Assembly (NCBI GenBank): GCA_036381015.1
Contig: DASVDR010000032.1
Coordinates: 1-39,076, forward strand
Length of the DNA: 39,076 nucleotides
Origin: Gammaproteobacteria bacterium
GTDB taxonomy: Bacteria > Pseudomonadota > Gammaproteobacteria > Steroidobacterales > Rariloculaceae
Direction: 5' to 3'
Below, piece by piece: positions 17,819 through 24,600 of this stretch (position 1 is the stretch's first letter; each line of letters starts with the position of its first letter). The notes beneath the pieces are model-generated. The model was not told where the DNA came from, searched no databases, and saw only the letters and a list, made by a program, of their open reading frames with translations. Both the position numbers and the translations under genes were made by a program.

Positions 17819-18077
17819 CGACCCCTACGGGGTCAGTGAGTGCGCAAACCGACAGAAAACGATGCGAATGAGCAAAGGGTTCTGTTAAATTTGCTTCCGC
17901 TACAAGAAGAAGAAACAGAAAAAGAAGAAGAAAAAAGGCTGTAACAACGATCAAAACAAATATGGCTCATGACCGACGATAGGGAGTGACCAACAGCCAG
18001 GCCGCATACTTGAAACCGTAAACTCCGATAACAACAAGAGTCTGACCCGGCGCTCCCACCGCCGGGTTTTTCTTTTT
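17819..18077 (+). ncRNA. candidate sigma-54-dependent Hfq/Crc-titrating small RNA (CrcZ-like)
   Basis: Predicted RNA of about 260 nt bounded by a consensus sigma-54 promoter and a strong terminator. Its first bases form a perfect hairpin GACCCC-TAC-GGGGTC (17820-17834). At 17905-17937 there are 11 consecutive A-R-N triplets (AGA x3, AAC, AGA, AAA, AGA x3, AAA, AAG). At 18030-18041 there are four more (AAC AAC AAG AGT), preceded by AT. A weaker A-rich stretch (AACAAC, CAAAACAAAT) lies at 17943-17961. A-R-N repeats are the ligand of the Hfq distal face. In Pseudomonas, CrcZ/CrcY carry such motifs, are made from RpoN promoters under CbrAB, and relieve Hfq-Crc catabolite repression. No open reading frame with a ribosome site is evident inside it. 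Function is inferred from architecture only. Confidence 0.7.
18045..18077 (+). terminator. Rho-independent terminator of the small RNA
   Basis: Perfect 8-bp stem ACCCGGCG / CGCCGGGT (18045-18052 and 18060-18067) with loop CTCCCAC, followed by TTTTTCTTTTT (18067-18077). The A-R-N motif at 18030-18041 ends four bases before the stem. Confidence 0.88.
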
Positions 18078-18139
18078 CCGGGTCCGCAATTTTTTCCGAC
18101 CCCCGCCGCACACGGACCGCGTTCGGCCGCCGCCGTCGC

Positions 18140-18148
18140 TGCTATGAT
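18140..18148 (+). promoter_or_regulatory. extended -10 promoter for the adenosyltransferase gene
   Basis: TGCTATGAT is an extended -10 element (TGn plus TATGAT). No good -35 is visible at the usual distance. A start near 18155 would leave a 25-nt leader and argues for the ATG at 18180 rather than the in-frame ATG at 18144, which lies inside the element. Confidence 0.45.
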
Positions 18149-18179
18149 GCCCGGAACCTACGCGGCTTCGCTCACTCCC

Positions 18180-18722
18180 ATGGGACACCGTTTGACGAAG
18201 ATCTATACGCGCACCGGTGACGCCGGGACGACCGGCCTCGCGAACGGCGAGCGCGTGCCGAAGCACCACGCCCGCGTCGAGGCGAACGGCACGGTCGACG
18301 AGACGAGCAGCGCGATCGCGCTCGTCCTCGCCGAGCCGGACGTCCCCGTCCGGCTGCGCGAAAGTCTGCTGCGGATTCAGAACGAGCTGTTCGAGGTCGG
18401 CGCCGAGCTCGCGCTGCCCGGCTACGTCGGCATCACGGCCGCCGCCGTGGAGCGGCTCGAGCAGGAGCTCGACGCGCTGAACGCCGACCTGCCTCCGTTG
18501 AAGGACTTCGTGCTGCCCGGCGGCACCCGGTCCGCCGCGGCGTGCCATCTGGCGCGCGCGATTTGCCGGCGCGCCGAGCGCCGCGCGTGGGCGCTCGCGG
18601 AGCAGGCGCAGCTGAATCCGGAGCTCTTGCGTTATCTCAACCGGCTGTCGGACTTCCTGTTCGTCGCCGCCCGGCGCCTGACGATCGAGCAGGGCGCGAC
18701 CGAGACGCTCTGGCAGCGCTGA
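18180..18722 (+). CDS. ATP:cob(I)alamin adenosyltransferase (PduO type)
   Basis: Converts cob(I)alamin to adenosylcobalamin. The 180-residue helical-bundle protein has the PduO signature at its start (TKIYTRTGDAGTTGLANGE, then VEANGTVDETSSAI), a central LPGGTRSAAACHLARAICRRAER and C-terminal LNRLSDFLFVAARR. All are typical ATP- and corrinoid-binding segments. No other cobalamin gene is nearby, so the cofactor may serve an enzyme elsewhere. It stands alone between the small RNA and convergent ampE. The ATG at 18180 has no clear Shine-Dalgarno. Confidence 0.93.
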   Translation: MGHRLTKIYTRTGDAGTTGLANGERVPKHHARVEANGTVDETSSAIALVLAEPDVPVRLRESLLRIQNELFEVGAELALPGYVGITAAAVERLEQELDALNADLPPLKDFVLPGGTRSAAACHLARAICRRAERRAWALAEQAQLNPELLRYLNRLSDFLFVAARRLTIEQGATETLWQR

Positions 18723-18759
18723 CGCGGCTTCGCGCCGCTCCGGAACCGACGGGCGCCGG

Positions 18760-19650
18760 TCATACCGCCCAGCCGAAGATCGTCATCAGCGCGATCACGG
18801 TGATCCAGATGAACAGCGTGCGCATCACGAGCCGCATCGCGTTACGCGCGGCCGCGCTCGAGTTCGCCGGCCGCTCGAGAAACCCCGTCATCGCGGCGCG
18901 TCCGACCGCTGCCGCGATCCGATCGTTCCGGGCGTAGAACGGCTTGGCTTCCGCGCGAACGTCGTTTCGCCAGCAATTCCAAGCGTCGTCGAAGCTGCCC
19001 GCGAGCGCATACCCGAGCGCCGCGAGCCGCACCGGTATCCATGCGAGAGCGCCGTGCAGCGCTTCCGCGGCCGGCAGCGCGGACTCCGCGACCTCGGGCC
19101 GGCGGGCGGATTCGAACGCGGCCCGACGCCGAAGCAGGTCGCTGATCCGGAAGAGCCACGCGCCGACCGGGCCGAGCGCAACGAACCAGAAAGCGACACC
19201 GAAAATGCGGTTGGTCGCCTGGAGGAAGATCGCCTCCTCGACCGCGTCGACGTCCCGGGGGCTCGCATGCCGCGACTCCGAAAGCTCCGTGAGCACGCGC
19301 CGGGCGTTTTCCTGGTCTCCGCGGTCGAGCGCCTCGCAGTACTCGTCGACCTCCGCGCCGAGATCGCGCGGGCCGAGGCACAGAAAGACGATCAGCACCG
19401 CGAACAGCAGATACGGCAGATCCCACGGGATGAACGTCTCCTTCAGCAGCACGCTGACCCAAAGCACAGGCGCGATGGCCGCGGCGACGAACAGCACGAG
19501 CACGGCGGCCGCGGCGGGTCGACCCCGGCCTTTCGCTCGCGCCAGCGCGAAGTCGAAATACGGATCGAACCAGCGCAGCTCGCGCAGCGCGAGCCGCCGG
19601 GTGGCGGCGTGCTCGAGCGCGAGGCTGAAAATCAACGCGATCAGCTTCAT
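18760..19650 (-). CDS. ampE: AmpE-like inner-membrane regulatory protein
   Basis: 296-residue protein with MKLIALIFSLALEH at the start, about four membrane helices (two near residues 48-95, one near 160, one at the extreme C-terminus) and a conserved EAIFLQATNRIFGVAFWF block. E. coli AmpE is 284 residues. In enterobacteria it accompanies AmpD and was linked to beta-lactamase induction, but its molecular role is unclear. The ATG at 19650 overlaps the ampD stop (ATGA), so the two are translationally coupled, as in other gammaproteobacteria. Confidence 0.88.
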   Translation of the reverse strand: MKLIALIFSLALEHAATRRLALRELRWFDPYFDFALARAKGRGRPAAAAVLVLFVAAAIAPVLWVSVLLKETFIPWDLPYLLFAVLIVFLCLGPRDLGAEVDEYCEALDRGDQENARRVLTELSESRHASPRDVDAVEEAIFLQATNRIFGVAFWFVALGPVGAWLFRISDLLRRRAAFESARRPEVAESALPAAEALHGALAWIPVRLAALGYALAGSFDDAWNCWRNDVRAEAKPFYARNDRIAAAVGRAAMTGFLERPANSSAAARNAMRLVMRTLFIWITVIALMTIFGWAV

Positions 19651-20195
19651 TCGTTCGCGAGCAAGCGGCGGAGCAGCGTCCAGTCGAAGGCCGGGCCCGG
19701 GTCGGTCTTCCGGCCCGGAGCGATGTCGCAATGACCGACGATGTCGGCGCCCGCGAGCGCCGGGTAGGTCCGCCGGAGCGCACGCACGACCTCCACGAGG
19801 GCCGCATACTGCGGCCGCTCGTACGGCACGTCGTCGGCGCCTTCGAGCTCGATCCCGACCGAGAAGTCGTTGCAGGACTCCCGCCCGCAGTACGACGACA
19901 CGCCCGCATGCCACGCCCGCTGGTCGAACCCGACGTACTGCGTCAGCTCGCCGCCGCGCGCGATCAGCACGTGGGCCGAAACTCGCCTTGACGCGATCGA
20001 CTCGAAATACGGGTGAGCGCTCGGATCGAGCCGGTTCACGAACAGCTCGTCGATGAACGATCCGCCGAACTCGTTCGGCGGCAAGCTGATCCCGTGCACG
20101 ACGATCAGGCCGAGCTCCGTGCCCGGCGGGCGGAGGTCGCAGTTCGGCGACGGCACCTTGCGCGCGCCGCGTATCCAGCCGCTGTCGATGATCAT
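19647..20195 (-). CDS. ampD: 1,6-anhydro-N-acetylmuramyl-L-alanine amidase
   Basis: Cytoplasmic zinc amidase that strips the stem peptide from anhydro-muropeptides. It acts together with AnmK (encoded at 3958-5139) in wall recycling and keeps AmpR-type inducers low. The 182-residue protein aligns with the N-acetylmuramoyl amidase type 2 fold. Zinc ligands are H34 (IVVHGIS), H155 and D165 (GHCDIAPGRKTDPG), with catalytic E116 (GIELEG) and K163, in the same positions as enterobacterial AmpD. It is divergent from rsmE with a 116-bp spacer. Confidence 0.95.
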   Translation of the reverse strand: MIIDSGWIRGARKVPSPNCDLRPPGTELGLIVVHGISLPPNEFGGSFIDELFVNRLDPSAHPYFESIASRRVSAHVLIARGGELTQYVGFDQRAWHAGVSSYCGRESCNDFSVGIELEGADDVPYERPQYAALVEVVRALRRTYPALAGADIVGHCDIAPGRKTDPGPAFDWTLLRRLLANE

Positions 20196-20311
20196 GACAT
20201 GCTACAGTGGACGCCCTTCGGGCCGCTCGGGTCGAGCCGCACTATACAACAGGGCCCGACGGCGAGATCGGCAGCGGCGCACAGTCGCGAGCCGGTGCCG
20301 GGAACATTCCG

Positions 20312-21052
20312 ATGCAACACCCACGCGTCACGCGCCTCTTCCTCGACTTGGATCTGAGCGGCGATCGCGCAGAGCTCCGCGAGCGCGAGTCGAACTATCT
20401 CGGCAGCGTGCTGCGCCTGCGCCGCGGCGACCCCGTGCTCGTGTTCAACGGCCGCGGCCAGGAGCGCCACGCCACGATCGCGTCGCTCGCACGGCGACAT
20501 GCCGAGCTCGCGTTGCTCGACCACGTCGAGCCGCTGCCGGAGTCCCACCTGCGCCTGACGCTGGTGCAGGCGCTGCCGAAGGCGGACGCGATGGATTTCG
20601 TCGTGCAGAAGGTCACCGAGCTCGGCGTCCATGCGCTGTGGCCGGTCACGACGGACTACACCGTCGTCAGGCTCGGCCCGGACCGGGCGGAGCGGCGCGC
20701 CGCGCATTGGCGGCGGATCGCACAAAGCGCGTGCGAGCAGTGCGGGCGGCACCGGCCGCCCGACATCCGCGAGGTCGCGTCGCTCGACGACGCACTCGGC
20801 GGCTTGCCGCAGCCGAGCGTCAGGATCGTCCTCGATCCCCGCGCGGACTCTTCGCTCGAGGCGGCCGAGCGGACGGCGAACGCGGTGTTCCTGCTGGTCG
20901 GCCCGGAAGGCGGCTTCAGCTCTCCCGATCTCGAGCGCATCGACGAGCACGGCTTCGAGCGCATGCGGCTCGGCCCGCGCACGCTGCGCGCCGAGACGGC
21001 CGCGATCATCGGAGCGGGCCTCCTCCAAGCCCTTTGGGGCGATTTGCGGTAG
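20312..21052 (+). CDS. rsmE: 16S rRNA m3U1498 methyltransferase
   Basis: SPOUT-class SAM-dependent methyltransferase that modifies U1498 of 16S rRNA. 246 residues with an N-terminal PUA-like domain (NYLGSVLRLRRGDPVLVFNGRG) and the C-terminal knot: ALPKADAMDFVVQKVTELG, SACEQCGR, VGPEGGFSSPDLE and LGPRTLRAETAAI. The ATG at 20312 is preceded by GGGAA; the frame is open upstream to 20207, but that region is non-conserved. The 97-bp gap to the convergent CheW-like gene holds no clear terminator. Confidence 0.94.
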   Translation: MQHPRVTRLFLDLDLSGDRAELRERESNYLGSVLRLRRGDPVLVFNGRGQERHATIASLARRHAELALLDHVEPLPESHLRLTLVQALPKADAMDFVVQKVTELGVHALWPVTTDYTVVRLGPDRAERRAAHWRRIAQSACEQCGRHRPPDIREVASLDDALGGLPQPSVRIVLDPRADSSLEAAERTANAVFLLVGPEGGFSSPDLERIDEHGFERMRLGPRTLRAETAAIIGAGLLQALWGDLR

Positions 21053-21149
21053 CCCCGTCTACTTCATGCGGCGGGCGCGCGGTGTTGCGCGCTACTGGGG
21101 CGGACGACCGGTGCCGTGACCGGCCCTTTCGAACCGCTCGCCGTCCGCC

Positions 21150-21644
21150 TCAAGCGGTCGCCGCGGCCTTCGACCGCGCGACCCCGGCGACCATCTCCTC
21201 GAGCCGCTCGACGTCCGGGATCAGCGGGTACTCGTGGATCATCCTTACTCGGCAGATTGCCGGATGCCCGGGAGGAATCGGCCGCTCCGTGTCGAGCGTC
21301 AAGACGTCGCGGTTCACGCGAACGAGCTGCGGGAAACCCTGCGTCAGGATACCGTAGTAGCCGCCCTTGAGCCGGCCCGTCAGGGCATGGAAGACGACGA
21401 TGCGCGAGCGGCCGCGCCGTTTGCCTGATGCGTCATCGACGCGGGCGCCGTCGAACGACACGATCGGCAGCTGGCGGCCGTTCCAATCGATGGTTCCGAG
21501 ATACCACGCGGGCACGTCGTCGCCGATCACGCTCTTCGTCTCGACGAAAGCGATGACCTCGGCAACGCACATGCGCGGCACGAGCAGGCGCTCCTGCTCG
21601 AGAGGGATCAGCAAGCTGTAGAGCTCGCGGTGCTCCGCGCTCAC
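21150..21644 (-). CDS. CheW-domain protein of the Chp pathway (ChpC-like)
   Basis: 164-residue stand-alone CheW-like domain (YSLLIPLEQERLLVPRMCVAEV, then WYLGTIDWNGRQLPIVSFD and ILTQGFPQLVRV). In P. aeruginosa the gene after chpA in the Chp cluster is chpB (methylesterase), followed by chpC (CheW-like). Here the CheW-like gene follows directly. It starts at a GTG (21644) that overlaps the chpA stop (GTGA) and has a strong GGGAGG ribosome site, so it is translationally coupled. It probably links an additional receptor to ChpA. Confidence 0.85.
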   Translation of the reverse strand: MSAEHRELYSLLIPLEQERLLVPRMCVAEVIAFVETKSVIGDDVPAWYLGTIDWNGRQLPIVSFDGARVDDASGKRRGRSRIVVFHALTGRLKGGYYGILTQGFPQLVRVNRDVLTLDTERPIPPGHPAICRVRMIHEYPLIPDVERLEEMVAGVARSKAAATA

Positions 21645-24600
21645 AGCGACCTCCCGAGAAGCGCCTCGATCGCGGAGATCAGCTGCGTCTCCTGGTACGG
21701 CTTGCTCAGGTAGTCGTTCACGCCGAGCTCGATCGCCTTCGCGCGGTGCTTCTCGCCGGAGCGCGACGTGATCATCACGATCGGCACGTCCTTCAGCTTT
21801 GCGTCGTTGCGCACGTGCGAGGCGAACTGATAGCCGTCCATCCTCGGCATCTCGATGTCGAGCAGAATGATGTCGGGCTCGTGTTCCTGAAGCACGGTGA
21901 TCGCGTCGAGCCCGTCGCGGGCGGTGAGCACGCGCACGCCGCGCCGCTCGAGCAGGCGCTGCGTGACGCGCCGCATCGTGATGGAGTCGTCGACGACGAG
22001 CGCGGTGGTCTGCCGCGGCGCCGGCGCCGCCTGCAGCGGCGGCTGCACACTCGCGTGCTGACCGCGCACGAGCGTGCCGGCGTCGAGGATCACGACGATG
22101 CGGCCGTCGCCGAGAATCGTCGCGCCGGAGACGCCCGGGATGCTCGCGAGGTGAGGGCCGAGCGTCTTCACGACGATCTCGCGGCTGCCCTCGAGCGAGT
22201 CGGTCAGAAGCGCCGACGAGCTTTCGCCCGCGCGGACGAGCACGAGCGACACCGCGCTCTCCTCCTCGGGCAGCGCCGACGGCATGCCGCCGACGAGGCT
22301 GCCGAGATGCTGAATCCTGTACTCGACGCCCCCGTACTCGATCCTCGGCTCGTCCTCGGTGAGCATCTGGAGGAGCTTCTCGCGTGGCACGCGAGTGATT
22401 CCCTCGATCGTCGGCAGCGGCAGCGCGAAGGTCTCGTCGCCGACGTTGACGATCAGCGCGTGCGTGACCGCGAGCGTGTAGGGCAGGCGAATGAAGAAGC
22501 GCGTGCCGCGGCCGCGCGTGGATTCGATCCGCATCGAGCCGCCGAGCTTCTTGACCTCGTTGTCGACGACGTCCATGCCGACGCCCCGCCCGGCGGCCTG
22601 GGTCAGCTCGCTCGCAGTGCTGAAGCCGGGCCGCAAGATCAACTCCGCCGCCTCCTGGTCGGAGATCGCCCGGGCGTCGCGCACGAGACCTTGCTCGAAC
22701 GCCTTGCGGCGGATCGCGTCGAAATCGAGGCCGCGCCCGTCGTCCGCCACCTCGATCAGCACCTCCGATCCTTCGCGGCGGATGCGCAACTCCACCTTGC
22801 CGCCTTCCGGCTTGCCGGCCTTCCTGCGCTCGGCCGGCGCTTCGATCCCGTGCACGACCGCGTTGCGGAGCAGGTGCTCGAAAGGCGGCAGCATGCTCTC
22901 CGCGACCTGACGGTCGAGCTCGCTGGCCGCGCCCTCCACGACGAGATCCGCGCTCTTGCCGGTCTCGCTCGCGGCCTGACGCACGATTCGGGCAAGACGC
23001 GAAACGTGGCGCTGGAACGGCACCATCCGCGTCTGCATCAGCCCTTCCTGCACCTCGCTCGTGACGCGGGCCTGCTGCGTGAGCAGCGTGTCCGCCTCCG
23101 TCGTGAGCCCCTGCAGCAGCTCGTTGATGCTCGCCACGTCGTTCGCGGTCTCGGCGAGCGCGCGCGAGAGCTGCTGAATCGTCGAGTAGCGGTCGAGCTC
23201 GAGCGGGTCGAAGCCTTCCTCGGCGCTCACGTCGTCCTGGTGGCGATAGAGGATCTGCGCCTCCGTTTCCGCCTCGAGCTTGCGCAGCTGCTCCCGCAGG
23301 CGCGTGACGGTTTGCCCGAGCTCGCCGAGATGGAAATCGATCGAGCGCAGCTGCTGGTTCAGGCGCGACTGGAAGATGCTGATCTCGCCGGCGCCGTTCA
23401 GCAGCGCATCGAGCAGCACGGCGTCGACGCGGGCGGTCTCGGCGCGCTCGCGGGCCTCGGCCGAGCGGCCGGGGGGCTCGGCCGCGGCGGGCTGCGCATC
23501 GCCGCCCGGCGCGGCTTCCGGGCCTCGCACGACGGCCGCCGCTTCCGCGGCCAGGGACCGATCGAGCGGCGGCTCGGCCGGAGCCTCCGGAGCCGGCGCG
23601 CTCGGCGCGGACGGCACGGCACTCGGCGTCGGGGACGGTCGGGCGCTCGGCACCGTCGGGGACGGGCGGGCGCTCGGCGCCGTCGGGGACGGGCGGGCGC
23701 TCGGCGCCGTCGGGGACGATCCGGCGCGTGCGGGTTCGCCGCCGCGGGCTTCGACCGCCGGGCCGATGCCGGCGCTCGCCTCGTCCACGAGCGTCCGCGC
23801 CGCGAGCGACTCGTCCGCGCGGGACTCGACCGGGCGCGCGGTCGACACGGCCGCGCCGACCTCCGCCGCCCCCGCGCTCGCCGGCGGCGGAACCGCGCGG
23901 GGCTGCTGCACGGTCGGCTCTTCGCCTTCGGCCTCGCGGGCGGCCTCTGCCGGCCCGCCGGCTGCGATCGCCTCGATGCGCCGGACGAGCGCGGTCGCGT
24001 CCTGCACGCCGCGCCCGGAATCGATGCGGTCGCGCATCCGATGCAGCTCGTCGAGACAATGCTGCACGAGGTCGAGCGCTGCCGGCGCCGCCTCGATCCG
24101 CTTCTCGGCCATGCCGGCGAGCAACGTCTCGAGCGCATGGCTCAGGTTGCCCATCGGCGCGACGCCCGCCATCCGCGCGCCTCCTTTCAGCGTGTGCAGG
24201 AGCCGCTGCAGCTCGACGACCGACTGCGACCGCGCCGGATCCCCGCGCAGCGCTTCGAGCGCGAGCTCCGCGTTGTCGAGGATCTCCGCCGCTTCCTCCG
24301 TGAATATCGCGGCGATCTCCGGATCGAGGGCGAGCGTATCGCTTCCGGTCGACTCGTCCTGCTCCGCGGGCGTAGCGGGCGCGGCCGCCGTATGCGGCAG
24401 CTGCTGAAGCCGCGAGATGACGGCGGAGTCCGGCCGGTACGGCGTGCCGGCCGCCAGCGCTTCCGCCATCCGCTGTATCTCGCCGGCCGCGGCGTGGATC
24501 GTCTCGAGGCCTTCGGCGGCGAGCCCGCCGCCCGACTGAAAGAGCCGGCCGAGAGTCTCCGACAACGGCCGGGCCAGTGCGACCGCCGGAGCGAAAGCGG

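Noticed and set aside
17754-18111. Minus-strand open frames of 66-92 codons across the small-RNA region, one with a Phe/Leu-rich stretch resembling a membrane helix
   Set aside because: The hydrophobic run is the complement of the A/G-rich Hfq-motif tract. No ribosome site, and the frames cut through the terminator.
21053-21149. Hairpin GCGCGC-N6-GCGCGC between rsmE and the CheW-like gene as a bidirectional terminator
   Set aside because: No T-tract on either strand and the stem is low complexity, so I do not call it.
23627-23719. Possible CRISPR or other spaced-repeat array
   Set aside because: The 27-bp units are directly adjacent with no spacers and stay in the chpA reading frame.
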